NCBI RefSeq assembly: GCF_003994475.1
Contig: NZ_RZNY01000009.1
Coordinates: 143,256-207,255 of the forward strand
Direction: 5' to 3'
DNA from: Paenibacillus anaericanus
GTDB taxonomy: Bacteria > Bacillota > Bacilli > Paenibacillales > Paenibacillaceae
Length of the DNA stretch: 64,000 bases
Numbering within the stretch: the first letter of the stretch is position 1; each line of letters opens with the position of its first letter. Position numbers and translations under genes: made by a program. Under the pieces are notes generated by a model, which had not been told where the DNA came from, ran no database searches, and was given only the letters and a program-made list of their open reading frames with translations. Positions 16,832-25,078 of the stretch are shown here, one piece after another.

Positions 16832-18556
16832 CTAAGAAGTTTTACCTACAATGTTGTCCCCTCTCTTCGTGATCGTGTACGTAACGATCTCACCACTCCA
16901 GAAATGGAATTTCAAAATTACTTCTCCGTCTTTCACATCCTTAAAGAAATCTGGAAGCAGTTTGATTTCATCGGTCATAAAAGAGGGACTAAATGTATTG
17001 TCATATTCCTTAAAGGAAGTCCAGTCTTGCGGACCTGCATTGCCGCCAGCGGCATATGTCGCTTCCATCGTAGCCACGCGGTTACCGTTAAAGTTGGTTG
17101 GAATAGCGAAAGCTTCTGTCGTTCCTTCAGCATTGTGCAATACCGGTTTGTCATTAACGGTTAATTTCAACTTCCAGTCAGGTCCGTTGTTGAACTGTAC
17201 TGACAATACTGCATTGACTCCAAGGTTCCCTACGGTTGTCAACTTTGTGAGCAGACTTGATTTGAGGACTAACTCCTCACCGTTCAGCACAAAGTCCTCA
17301 CCTTGCTTCAACTTTTGTCCATTTGTAACGATTCCAGTCAACTGGTTCCCATTTAGATTCAGGTTCACTTTAGCATCTTGAATCTCAGCGCCCTTAGCAA
17401 GATAGATGATGTCAGACTCCGCGGTCGACGAACGTCCGCTCCAACCGGCTTTCATAATATTGATCAGTTCTTCATCTGACCATTTATATGTTGTTCTGTT
17501 AAAATGTTGTCCATTATCCCACAACATACTGGTGACTTTCTTCTCCCTGAGAGTGTTGGTTAAAAACTCGAAAAACTTAAGTTTCTCTCCTTGCTCGATT
17601 GTATTCGTGTTCTTGTCAAATCCAAGTAGACCATATTCACCAAGAATTACAGGAATCCCCTTGGCAACAAAGGTGTTGGAGACATTATCGAATGTTGTAA
17701 CGATATCTTTCGTTGTATCTTTCTCAAACTTATAGTATCCAGCAATGTTCACGCTGAACGGCCAGAAACCATAAAAGTGCACAGTAGCAATCAGGTTAGG
17801 ATCGTTCAGCTTAACAATAGTATTGTAAAGCACATCTAGATCTTCCTGAGACGGGTTGGTCTCGCGTGTAGGTAGAACTAGTGGACGAACCGCATTTTTC
17901 CCACCTGATTCTCTAACAATCTTATGGAAAGATGTTAGCAGTTCATACAACATCTCATTCTGTTTCGCGCGATCCTCGGTACCCCCATCGGTAAAACGAG
18001 GTTCATTGATACTTTCGAACATTAGCTTATTGGAGTGATCCTTAAATCGATCCGCAATTTGTGTCCAAGTCGCCTGATAACGAGCAAGCACTTCATCATG
18101 CTTCTTCTCCATGTGGCTTACCCACAACCAAGAGTCATGATGGATGTTGATCATAACATAGAGATCTGCATCCAGTGCCCAGTCCACAACTTCTTGAACT
18201 CGGTTCATATATGCCTGTTCGATCGTATAGGTTGGTGCATCACCTATGTGCTGATCCCATGTAATCGGAATCCGGATACTCTTGTATCCTTGAGCAGCGA
18301 TCTGCTCAATTAACTCTTTGGTCACACGAGGGTTGCCCCATGTTGTTTCGTCAATTCCTGTAGCATCAAGCGTATTACCCAAATTCCAACCAGGCTGCAT
18401 ATCTTGAACATAGGATTGGATACTACCTTTGGCCGCGTTTTTAGCCTCCTGTTCCTTTTTAGGATCGGCAGCGGAAACAGAAGCTGAGAACATAGAAAGT
18501 AATAGACTCGCAACAATAGCTAAGGACAAAATCGATTTTTTTCTACTCGTTATCAT
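16832..18556 (-). CDS. Secreted glycoside hydrolase family 5 endoglucanase with C-terminal Ig-like CBM_X2 domain
   Basis: Extracellular cellulase-type enzyme of 574 residues. Residues 1-29 form a signal peptide (KKS, hydrophobic core, ASVSAA). The GH5 barrel follows: GWNLGNTLDA near 56, RIPITWDQH near 95, NIHHD at 137-141, the acid/base glutamate E185 in INEP and the nucleophile E307 in LGEYG. From about 390, after a Ser/Thr linker, comes a beta-sandwich of the CBM_X2/Ig type. Family members cut beta-1,4-glucans; related specificities (xyloglucan, mannan) cannot be excluded. Start at 18556 has AAAAGGAGAATGAT. A CcpA-type operator lies 15 bp upstream of the start codon. Confidence 0.92.
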   Translation of the reverse strand: MITSRKKSILSLAIVASLLLSMFSASVSAADPKKEQEAKNAAKGSIQSYVQDMQPGWNLGNTLDATGIDETTWGNPRVTKELIEQIAAQGYKSIRIPITWDQHIGDAPTYTIEQAYMNRVQEVVDWALDADLYVMINIHHDSWLWVSHMEKKHDEVLARYQATWTQIADRFKDHSNKLMFESINEPRFTDGGTEDRAKQNEMLYELLTSFHKIVRESGGKNAVRPLVLPTRETNPSQEDLDVLYNTIVKLNDPNLIATVHFYGFWPFSVNIAGYYKFEKDTTKDIVTTFDNVSNTFVAKGIPVILGEYGLLGFDKNTNTIEQGEKLKFFEFLTNTLREKKVTSMLWDNGQHFNRTTYKWSDEELINIMKAGWSGRSSTAESDIIYLAKGAEIQDAKVNLNLNGNQLTGIVTNGQKLKQGEDFVLNGEELVLKSSLLTKLTTVGNLGVNAVLSVQFNNGPDWKLKLTVNDKPVLHNAEGTTEAFAIPTNFNGNRVATMEATYAAGGNAGPQDWTSFKEYDNTFSPSFMTDEIKLLPDFFKDVKDGEVILKFHFWSGEIVTYTITKRGDNIVGKTS

Positions 18557-18570
18557 ATCATTCTCCTTTT

Positions 18571-18584
18571 TGTAAGCGTTTTCT
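18571..18584 (-). promoter_or_regulatory. Catabolite-responsive element (cre) of the cellulase gene
   Basis: TGTAAGCGTTTTCT matches the CcpA operator consensus TGWNANCGNTNWCA in all but the last base. It lies immediately upstream of the ribosome binding site of the GH5 gene, where CcpA binding would act as a roadblock under good carbon supply. Confidence 0.75.
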
Positions 18585-18685
18585 ATTAACTAATTTATCA
18601 TGCTGCATCTTCTTAAAATACCGTAATAATTTATGGAAAAATCATATGTAAATCAGTGAGTCAAATTAGCGGCTGTAGGATAAAA

Positions 18686-18716
18686 AATAAACCCGCTCCG
18701 TTAAGAGTGGGTTCTT
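18686..18716 (-). terminator. Probable intrinsic terminator of the acetyltransferase gene
   Basis: AACCC-CTC pairs with GAG-GGGTT; on the minus strand the stem is followed by TATTTTTTAT. It sits just downstream of the minus-strand GNAT gene. Confidence 0.65.
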
Positions 18717-18743
18717 GGGTTCTCATTTTCCGTTAGTTAATCA

Positions 18744-19148
18744 TCATACCAACTCTGAAATATACATGGGCTTACTTCCATCTTCTGATTTGAACCCAAG
18801 TCTAATATAGAAGTTCACTGCATCAGGATATGAAATTAATACTTTTGATTTATACCCTTTATATCGCTCAAGCATCATGTTCATCAGTTCCTTACCAATA
18901 CCATTACTCTGATAACTTGGATTAATAAGTGCGTAATGAAAATATGCCGTTAAAACACCATCAGATAAAGCATTTACTAACCCGACAAGCTTGCCTTCAT
19001 CCCATGCTGTTACAACGGAGTGCGACCCTTCGATTGCTTGTAAAAGTTGCTTTGGATATTTACCAGACTCCCAATCCACTGATAAGAACAACTCTTCAAG
19101 AGCTTCTTCTGTAATGCCCTCTTTACTTGATGTGTAGTAAATACTCAT
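18744..19148 (-). CDS. GNAT-family N-acetyltransferase
   Basis: Small GNAT protein, 134 residues. The acetyl-CoA pocket is YQSNGIGKELMNMML (motif A, R/Q-x-x-G-x-G/A) near 82-95, preceded by the core strand YFHYALINPSY and followed by VNFYIRLGFKSED, a typical C-terminal GNAT element. Substrate unknown. It is monocistronic and convergent with nothing close. Confidence 0.82.
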   Translation of the reverse strand: MSIYYTSSKEGITEEALEELFLSVDWESGKYPKQLLQAIEGSHSVVTAWDEGKLVGLVNALSDGVLTAYFHYALINPSYQSNGIGKELMNMMLERYKGYKSKVLISYPDAVNFYIRLGFKSEDGSKPMYISELV

Positions 19149-19286
19149 TTCGATCCTTCCTCTCTTATCATCTATTATATTAAAAAATCACGTAATGATC
19201 ATTTCTCTACATCACACTTCCGTTCACGGTTTATTAATTCTCGTATATTCGACAGTCTGGTAGCTTTATGCTATGGTATCACTTAC

Positions 19287-19319
19287 GAGGCATTTCGTTC
19301 CACTGGAACGAGGTGCCTT
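19287..19319 (+). other. Strong hairpin in the leader of the small ORF and ctc
   Basis: AGGCA..CGTTCC-ACT-GGAACG..TGCCT folds into a long stem with matching three-base bulges (TTT opposite AGG). No T-run follows, so it is more likely a leader structure than a terminator. Further along, TGTAACC..GGTTTACA at 19329-19344 forms an imperfect palindrome. Confidence 0.5.
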
Positions 19320-19369
19320 CGCGCGTATGTAACCAGGTTTACATTAAATGTATTTAAGGTGGTGATGTG

Positions 19370-19450
19370 ATGGTGCTCTTCCATCCCCGCGTGGGCGGGG
19401 CAATTCTAGGTAAGTTAAGAGAAAGGCTTTTGGGAGCACAAAAAAATTAA
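19370..19450 (+). CDS. Small ORF (26 aa) with near-perfect ribosome binding site, upstream of ctc
   Basis: ATG at 19370, TAA at 19448-19450. The site AAGGTGGTGAT (19356-19366) differs from the ideal anti-16S complement AAGGAGGTGAT by one base and is correctly spaced. The peptide begins MVLFHPRVGG and ends with a basic amphipathic-looking helix (AILGKLRERLLGAQKN). It ends 22 bases before the ctc start, so it is probably in the same transcript. I do not recognise a family; it may be a leader peptide controlling ctc, or a free-standing small protein. Confidence 0.55.
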   Translation: MVLFHPRVGGAILGKLRERLLGAQKN

Positions 19451-19472
19451 GTATAATGAGGAGTCGATTGTA

Positions 19473-20024
19473 ATGAGAGCATGTTTTCAGGCGGAGCTAC
19501 GTCAACCAACAAACCGAAATGGATTGAAATCTTTACGCAGAGAGGGCCGTCTTCCCGGTATAATCATGAGTCCCAATGAAGATACGACCATGATTCACGT
19601 TGCGTTAAAAGAGTTCCAACGCTGGGCAAGAAACGGTGGAACAGGTGTGCTTGAATTAAATTTGGAGGGAACTGAACCGATTCCGGTACTTCTTGAAGCC
19701 ATTCAAAGGGATCCGGTATCCCGAGACTTGATCCATGCTGATTTTCTACGAGTGAATCATAAGGAGATTGTTCGTACATGGGTTATGGTTGATTATATTG
19801 GCACCCCAATTGGTACGAAAAAGGGTGGCGTTCTGCAAACCCAAGTGACAATGATCGAAGTCGAAGCACTACCTGCAGACTTACCTGCTTCGATAGCTAT
19901 CGACATTAGTCATTTGGAAATTGGAGATTCTCTCCAAGTTGGAAATCTACAGATTCCTAGCGGTGTTGAATTGATCTCCTCAGTTAATGAGTTTCTATTA
20001 TCCGTTATCACTCCTAAATTATAA
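19473..20024 (+). CDS. ctc: Ribosomal protein L25, general stress protein Ctc type
   Basis: Protein of 183 residues in the bL25/TL5/CTC family: an N-terminal 5S-rRNA-binding domain (about 1-90; RLPGIIMSPNEDTT, LLEAIQRDPVSRDLIHADFLRV) followed by the TL5 C-terminal beta domain (about 95-180; IGTPIGTKKGGVLQT, EALPADLPASIAIDISHLEIGDSL). It binds 5S rRNA in the 50S subunit; in B. subtilis Ctc accumulates under stress. GAGGAG lies ten bases before the ATG. It is not beside pth or prs as in many Firmicutes, so it may be a second copy. The upstream small ORF is a candidate regulator. Confidence 0.92.
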   Translation: MRACFQAELRQPTNRNGLKSLRREGRLPGIIMSPNEDTTMIHVALKEFQRWARNGGTGVLELNLEGTEPIPVLLEAIQRDPVSRDLIHADFLRVNHKEIVRTWVMVDYIGTPIGTKKGGVLQTQVTMIEVEALPADLPASIAIDISHLEIGDSLQVGNLQIPSGVELISSVNEFLLSVITPKL

Positions 20025-20065
20025 TTGTATTTATATCTTCGATAAGAAAAATAATTATATATAAC

Positions 20066-20152
20066 AGAAAGACCATGTTATCTACGTCTGTAGATAGTCA
20101 AGCTCCCATTTAATGTCCACTAACTGGAGTCTTGACCAAACATGGTCTTTCT
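20066..20152 (+). terminator. Large structured terminator after ctc
   Basis: Outer stem AGAAAGACCATGTT / AACATGGTCTTTCT encloses a second stem GTCAAG-CTCC / GGAG-TCTTGAC and a small CTAC-GTCT-GTAG hairpin, making an 87-base three-part structure. It is unusually long for a simple terminator. Confidence 0.7.
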
Positions 20153-20307
20153 CGCCTTTATATCTCTTGTAAAATGGTTCACTATGTTGGTAATAACTGA
20201 AAATATAAACTCCAAGATGCTTTAGATGGTACAATAGAGGAATGCGAGTAGTTGGACGTGGAACAAACTGATTTTTCGCAATACTTTTTTGAGACTAAGG
20301 AGACATA

Positions 20308-21585
20308 ATGACATTTAAAGACTTGAATATTATACCGGCAATTTTGAAAGCATTAAGCAATGAAAACTACACTTCACCGACACCTATACAGGAACAAGCA
20401 ATCCCACCCGTGTTAGCTGGTAGAGACTTACTTGGTTGTGCGCAAACTGGAACAGGGAAAACAGCGGCATTCGCAGTCCCTATCTTACAACTATTAAGCC
20501 AACAACAGAGCAATAAAGGCACGAAACGTCAAGTTCGTTCATTGATACTAACACCAACAAGAGAACTAGCCATTCAAATTATCGAAAACTTACAAGCGTA
20601 TGGCAAATACACCAACTTGCGTAGTTGTGCTGTCTTTGGTGGTGTTTCACAAAACACTCAGGAGCGCGCCCTTAAACAAGGTGCGGATATTGTTGTTGCA
20701 ACCCCTGGCAGACTTATCGATTTGATGAACCAAAAACTTATCGATCTACAACATGTCAAAATCTTTGTACTAGATGAAGCTGACAGAATGCTAGATATGG
20801 GCTTTATTCACGATGTAAAACGTATCATCGCAAAAATGCCTAAGCAAAAACAAACTCTATTCTTCTCAGCAACGATGCCGCCAGAAATTTCTACCATGGT
20901 CAAATCCATACTTGTTAATCCGGTAAAGGTAGAGATTACACCGGTCTCTTCAACTGTAGATAAGATCCAACAATCGATGTACTTTGTAGATAAGGGAAAC
21001 AAGCAGAAACTGCTAATTCATCTTCTGCAAGATAAATCCATCGCTTCAGCTCTTGTATTTACTCGTACAAAGCACGGTGCTGATCGCGTTGTACGCGAAC
21101 TGACCAAGGCGAATATTGCATCACAGGCGATTCACGGAAATAAATCACAAAATGCCCGTCAAACGGCATTAAGCAATTTCAAAAGTGGTGCAACACGGGT
21201 ATTAGTAGCAACAGATATCGCTGCACGAGGGATTGATATTGATGAACTTTCGCATGTATTCAACTACGATCTCCCTAATATTCCGGAAACATATGTGCAT
21301 CGAATCGGACGTACGGGAAGAGCTGGATTAAGTGGAATTGCGATCTCCTTTTGCGAAATTGAAGAAAAGCCATATCTTAAGGATATTGTTAAAGTGATTG
21401 GGAAATCCATCCCAGAAGTGAAAGACCATCCATATCCAATGCTGATTATGACTCCTCCACCAAAGGAAGTAACCTCAGTATCAAAGTCGTTCAAACCAGC
21501 TCACAAGAAGAAACCAGTGGGGAACCACTCTAATTCTTCTGCAAATAAAAAAACATCCTTCCCTAAAAAGTATGATGCTAGATAA
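20308..21585 (+). CDS. DEAD-box ATP-dependent RNA helicase (RhlE/CshA-like)
   Basis: RNA helicase of 425 residues with all DEAD-box motifs: Q-motif TPIQEQAIP, Walker A AQTGTGKT, PTRELAIQ, TPGRLIDL, DEAD in VLDEADRMLDMG, SAT, ARGIDIDE and HRIGRTGRAG. The C-terminus is a lysine-rich unstructured tail (from about 385, KPAHKKKPVG to PKKYDAR), typical of RhlE-like proteins that help ribosome assembly and RNA decay in the cold. No accessory RNA-binding fold is visible. Monocistronic, ending at the terminator at 21624. Confidence 0.92.
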   Translation: MTFKDLNIIPAILKALSNENYTSPTPIQEQAIPPVLAGRDLLGCAQTGTGKTAAFAVPILQLLSQQQSNKGTKRQVRSLILTPTRELAIQIIENLQAYGKYTNLRSCAVFGGVSQNTQERALKQGADIVVATPGRLIDLMNQKLIDLQHVKIFVLDEADRMLDMGFIHDVKRIIAKMPKQKQTLFFSATMPPEISTMVKSILVNPVKVEITPVSSTVDKIQQSMYFVDKGNKQKLLIHLLQDKSIASALVFTRTKHGADRVVRELTKANIASQAIHGNKSQNARQTALSNFKSGATRVLVATDIAARGIDIDELSHVFNYDLPNIPETYVHRIGRTGRAGLSGIAISFCEIEEKPYLKDIVKVIGKSIPEVKDHPYPMLIMTPPPKEVTSVSKSFKPAHKKKPVGNHSNSSANKKTSFPKKYDAR

Positions 21586-21623
21586 GCAGTACGACTCTTC
21601 ATCTGGATCTAAAAAATGATGTT

Positions 21624-21667
21624 AAAAAGCTTTAGCAGAGTGATATTTCTGCTAAAGCTCTTTTTTG
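21624..21667 (+). terminator. Intrinsic terminator after the DEAD-box helicase
   Basis: AGCTTTAGCAG pairs with CTGCTAAAGCT and is followed by CTTTTTT. Confidence 0.92.
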
Positions 21668-21804
21668 TTAGGTCACTGAGACTAGGATGATCACGAAGGA
21701 CTTCAACACGATAGTTGACAATTATTAACTATGCTATTAGTATCTAATTTAACATATATCAAATTAGAAGCTCATTAAATTAGTTATAAGGAGAGATAAA
21801 CCTT

Positions 21805-22410
21805 TTGCAATTAGATAAAATTGTGAATTACCATAAAGCACTGTCCGATCCAACCCGAATTAAAATCTTGATTCTCCTAGCGGGTGGTGAACTTAACGGT
21901 CAAGTTTTGGCAGACAAATTATATGTTACACCTGCCACCATTACTCACCATACTGCTAAACTTCGTGAAGCCAGTCTAATCAACGAACGCAGGGAGAAGA
22001 ATACCGTTTATTTTTCGCTCAATCACTATTTCATTAAGAATACCGCTACTGCAACAGCAGATCTAATTTATAAGGATACCAATACAACCGGAGGGCTTGA
22101 GCAAATGAATATCCAACAACAACGTTTGAAAGAATCTGTCAGCAAGAATTTTTTCACATCGGAAGGAAAATTGAAGCACTTGCCCGCACAGCTCAAGAAA
22201 AAACTAATCGTGCTGCAACAGCTTGTATCTGCATTAGAACCGAACCATCCATATACTGAGAAAGAGATCAACGAATTCATTAAGCAATACCATGATGATT
22301 ATGCTACCATTCGTAGAGAATTTATTATGCATCAATACATGATTCGTGATCGTGAAAACTATACGGTAAACCCTCAGGAAATGTGGCCAAAATGGGAGAC
22401 ATTATCTTGA
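21805..22410 (+). CDS. ArsR-type transcriptional regulator with DUF2087 domain
   Basis: Protein of 201 residues starting at TTG, with AAGGAGAGA upstream. The N-terminal winged helix (about 5-85) has the ArsR helix-turn-helix VLADKLYVTPATITHHTAKLREA; it lacks an obvious CXCXXC-type metal site. The C-terminal part (about 105-195) is the DUF2087 fold (HLPAQLKKKLIVLQQL, YTEKEINEFIKQYHDDYATIRREF), whose function is not known. Related proteins often sit beside export or metabolism genes. It ends 11 bp from znuA, convergent, so its relation to zinc control is open. Confidence 0.85.
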   Translation: MQLDKIVNYHKALSDPTRIKILILLAGGELNGQVLADKLYVTPATITHHTAKLREASLINERREKNTVYFSLNHYFIKNTATATADLIYKDTNTTGGLEQMNIQQQRLKESVSKNFFTSEGKLKHLPAQLKKKLIVLQQLVSALEPNHPYTEKEINEFIKQYHDDYATIRREFIMHQYMIRDRENYTVNPQEMWPKWETLS

Positions 22411-22421
22411 ACATCTTTTTT

Positions 22422-23519
22422 CTATTCGTTCAGAGCGGCTTTTAAACCTTCTAAGTTCTGACGCATAATACTCAAGTAGTCTAAATTGTTGGCTTTGTCT
22501 TCATCAGTAAGTCCTTCTATCGGATTAAGTACTGCCGATTGTGCACCAATTTCTTTCGCAATGGTATCTGCCACTTTAGAAGAAACTAGCGTCTCAAAGA
22601 AGATGGTCTTCACATGATGTTCTTTCGCAAACTTCACGATTTCCGTCATCTTCTCCGCAGAAGGTTCTTGCTCAGGAGATAAGCCCGCAATCGGAACCTG
22701 TGTTAGTCCGTATTCTTTAGCCAAATAACCAAAAGCAGCATGCTGCGTAATGAAATCTTTCCGCTTTGTATTAGATAATCCATCTTTAAATTCCTGATCT
22801 AATTGTTCTAGTGCAGCTACATACTCGTCTGCGTTCTTCTTAAACTCATCTTTATGCTCAGGTGCTGCTTCGACAAGCCCTGCTTCGATGTTGCGGACTT
22901 CCTTGATCGCCAAAGTTGGGGATAACCATACATGTGGGTCCAGACCACCATGATCATGATGATGACCTTCTTCAGCGTGTTCATGAGCTTCTTCTCCTTC
23001 ATGTTCATGAGCTTCTTCTCCATTATGATCATGAGCTTCTTCTCCTTCATGATCATGAGCTTCTTCTCCTTCATGTTCATGGACTTCTTCGTCTGAACCT
23101 TCCATAATATCCAGACCATGACTCGCTTCGATCTTCACCAGTTTGTCATTGCTCACAGCCGACAGTACCTGATCAATCCAACCTTCCATCCCCGCTCCGT
23201 TATAGACGAGAACATCGGACTCTGCTATTTTCTTGAGATCTTGTGGCGTAGGTTCCCAATCATGGGGTTCCATTCCGCCAGGGACTAGAACTTCCACCTC
23301 TGCGAGATCGCCAGCAACATTTTTAGTAAATTCATACATCGGGTAGATGCTAACTTGAATCTTTAATTTTTTCGTTTGAACTACCGTTTTATTTCCTGAT
23401 TCCGTCGAATTAGCGTTATTTACCACAGTATCACTGTTGTTAACTCCCCCACCACAACCAGAGACAATTAAAATCAATCCTAATAAAAATGCTATGAATT
23501 TTTGGTTTTTAAATTTCAA
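22422..23519 (-). CDS. znuA: Zinc ABC transporter substrate-binding lipoprotein ZnuA/AdcA
   Basis: Cluster A-I metal-binding lipoprotein of 365 residues. The start at TTG 23519 is chosen because AAGGAGAGTC lies just before it, giving MKFKNQKFIAFLLG and a lipobox VSGC (cysteine 22). The zinc site is built from PHDWEP, DPHVWLSP, ITQHAAFGYLAKEY and later acids; a histidine-rich loop of 8-residue repeats (GEEAHEHE type) precedes DPHVW. It captures Zn2+ outside the membrane and passes it to ZnuB. Its start overlaps the end of znuB by 11 bp, the last gene of the Zur operon. Confidence 0.93.
   Translation of the reverse strand: MKFKNQKFIAFLLGLILIVSGCGGGVNNSDTVVNNANSTESGNKTVVQTKKLKIQVSIYPMYEFTKNVAGDLAEVEVLVPGGMEPHDWEPTPQDLKKIAESDVLVYNGAGMEGWIDQVLSAVSNDKLVKIEASHGLDIMEGSDEEVHEHEGEEAHDHEGEEAHDHNGEEAHEHEGEEAHEHAEEGHHHDHGGLDPHVWLSPTLAIKEVRNIEAGLVEAAPEHKDEFKKNADEYVAALEQLDQEFKDGLSNTKRKDFITQHAAFGYLAKEYGLTQVPIAGLSPEQEPSAEKMTEIVKFAKEHHVKTIFFETLVSSKVADTIAKEIGAQSAVLNPIEGLTDEDKANNLDYLSIMRQNLEGLKAALNE
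22978..23091 (-). repeat. 24-bp tandem repeat encoding the ZnuA histidine-rich loop
   Basis: About 4.6 near-identical 24-bp units (CATGTTCATGAGCTTCTTCT and variants on the plus strand) encode repeats GEEAH(D/E)H(E/N). Such repeats can slip in length during replication, changing the number of metal-binding histidines. Confidence 0.85.
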
Positions 23520-24393
23520 AATGAGACTCTCCTTTATTTTGATATTCTTGTTCATTAAGTACTTTTCCCCAGCTAGTACGGGCTCTTCGTTTATGAAGTA
23601 CAAGTCGTAAACGTTGATATGCAATCCCAACCAGCAGAAAAATCAGCAGAGTTAACGCGATGGTTCCTCCCGGAGGTGTGTTGATATAATAAGAAGCGGT
23701 CAATCCGCTGAATATACCCATTAACCCGATAATCACAGCCATAACTATAGCCGCTGTAAATCCTTTTGCTAAACGTAACGCCAATGAGGCAGGAAGAACC
23801 ATCAAAGAGGATACGAGCAGAACGCCAACAATCGGCATCGCAGCAGCCACCGTCATACCGGTTAATACAGCAAATGAAAACGTTAGGCCTCTGACACGTA
23901 CTCCACCAATCTGTGCCGTTTCTTCATCAAATGTCAAATTATAAAGTGGCCTTCTTAGGACAAAGAAATAACCAACACCCACAAGTGCAACACAGGCAAT
24001 CAACCACAATTGTATATCGCTAACAGCCACGATTGACCCAAATAAATATGAACTAAAACTCTTATTCAAATTACTACGAAAGCTCATTAGAACAATGGCA
24101 AGAGCTAATCCTGAGGTCATGATAATTGCGACTGGAACCTCACTATAGGTTCTGTAAGTTCGCCTCAATTGTTCAACCAGGATGCCGCCGATCACAGCAA
24201 CAACAAACCCGTAAACCACTGGATTGAGACCAAGCACGGACCCTAAAGCTACTCCGGCCAATGAGACATGCGAAAGTGTATCTGCCATCAGCGCCTGACG
24301 TCTAAGCATCAGATAGACTCCTAGCATCGGTGCAATTATTCCGATACATGCTCCGGCCCAAAACGCACGCTGCATGAACTCGTACTCAAACAT
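23509..24393 (-). CDS. znuB: Zinc ABC transporter permease ZnuB
   Basis: ABC-3 family permease of about 294 residues with eight or so hydrophobic segments and the family signature LMLRRQALMADTLSHVSLAGVALG near the N-terminus, plus RPLYNLTFDEETAQIGGVRV. It forms the membrane channel for zinc driven by ZnuC. GAGGAG lies five bases before ATG at 24393; the GTG at 24399 has poorer spacing. The gene overlaps the 3' end of znuC by 58 bp, an unusually long overlap, and the start of znuA by 11 bp. Confidence 0.93.
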   Translation of the reverse strand: MFEYEFMQRAFWAGACIGIIAPMLGVYLMLRRQALMADTLSHVSLAGVALGSVLGLNPVVYGFVVAVIGGILVEQLRRTYRTYSEVPVAIIMTSGLALAIVLMSFRSNLNKSFSSYLFGSIVAVSDIQLWLIACVALVGVGYFFVLRRPLYNLTFDEETAQIGGVRVRGLTFSFAVLTGMTVAAAMPIVGVLLVSSLMVLPASLALRLAKGFTAAIVMAVIIGLMGIFSGLTASYYINTPPGGTIALTLLIFLLVGIAYQRLRLVLHKRRARTSWGKVLNEQEYQNKGESHFEI

Positions 24394-25052
24394 TGCCACT
24401 CCTCACTTTCCCTTTGTTCCAAAGATATTACGCGGTCAAGATATTGGTTGGATTCTTCCAGGCCATGGGTAACCATAATGACCGTAATTCCGTGTGTTGT
24501 TACACAGTGCCTCATTAATTGGTAGAATCCAATTCGGCTCTGCTGGTCCATCCCTGCAGTCGGCTCATCCAGAATCAATACATTCGGCTCTCCAGAAAGA
24601 GCTCTAGCGATACAAATCCGCTGCTTCTGTCCCCCTGACAACTCACCGATTCTGCGGTTCCTATATTCCCACATCCCTACTTGCTTAAGACTTTGTTCTA
24701 CTACAGCTTCTTGCTCTAATGTAAATCGCTTGAACAAACCGAGCCGCGAATAGCAGCCCGATTTGACTAGCTCCAATACATGGCTAGGGAAACCACTGTT
24801 AAAAGAAGCAACATTTTGTGGTACATAGCCAATTCGCAGCTTATTTCCATCTAGTGCTTTCTCATTTAATTGCACCGTTCCGCTCCAAGGCTTAAGTAAA
24901 CCAAGTAACAATTTGAGCATTGTAGTTTTGGCTGCTCCGTTCGGACCAGTAATTCCTACGAACTCTCCACAATGTATATCTAGAGAAACCCCGTTCAGAA
25001 CAGGAGCTTGCCCATACCCGAAAACTACATTTTTCATAGAAGATAAAATCAT
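24336..25052 (-). CDS. znuC: Zinc ABC transporter ATP-binding protein ZnuC
   Basis: ABC ATPase of 238 residues: Q-loop GYVPQN, signature LSGGQKQRICIARAL, Walker B VLILDEPTAGMD and switch HGL. The Walker A is GPNGAAKTT, with alanine in place of the usual glycine before lysine. As far as I recall, B. subtilis ZnuC has serine at that position (GPNGASKST), so the subfamily seems to tolerate the change. It energises zinc uptake with ZnuB. The C-terminal end (EWQCLSTSSC) resembles other Firmicute ZnuC tails, so the 58-bp overlap with znuB is real rather than a misread stop. Confidence 0.93.
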   Translation of the reverse strand: MILSSMKNVVFGYGQAPVLNGVSLDIHCGEFVGITGPNGAAKTTMLKLLLGLLKPWSGTVQLNEKALDGNKLRIGYVPQNVASFNSGFPSHVLELVKSGCYSRLGLFKRFTLEQEAVVEQSLKQVGMWEYRNRRIGELSGGQKQRICIARALSGEPNVLILDEPTAGMDQQSRIGFYQLMRHCVTTHGITVIMVTHGLEESNQYLDRVISLEQRESEEWQCLSTSSCSVRFGPEHVSE

Positions 25053-25078
25053 ACGCGCCCCTCTTTATCCATTCATTC

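Noticed and set aside
19321..19372. SigmaB promoter for ctc
   Set aside because: GTTTAC-like sequence is present but no GGGTAT at the right spacing, so a stress-sigma promoter is not supported.
22916..23107. Histidine/leucine-rich plus-strand frame
   Set aside because: It is the reverse reading of the 24-bp tandem repeat in znuA.
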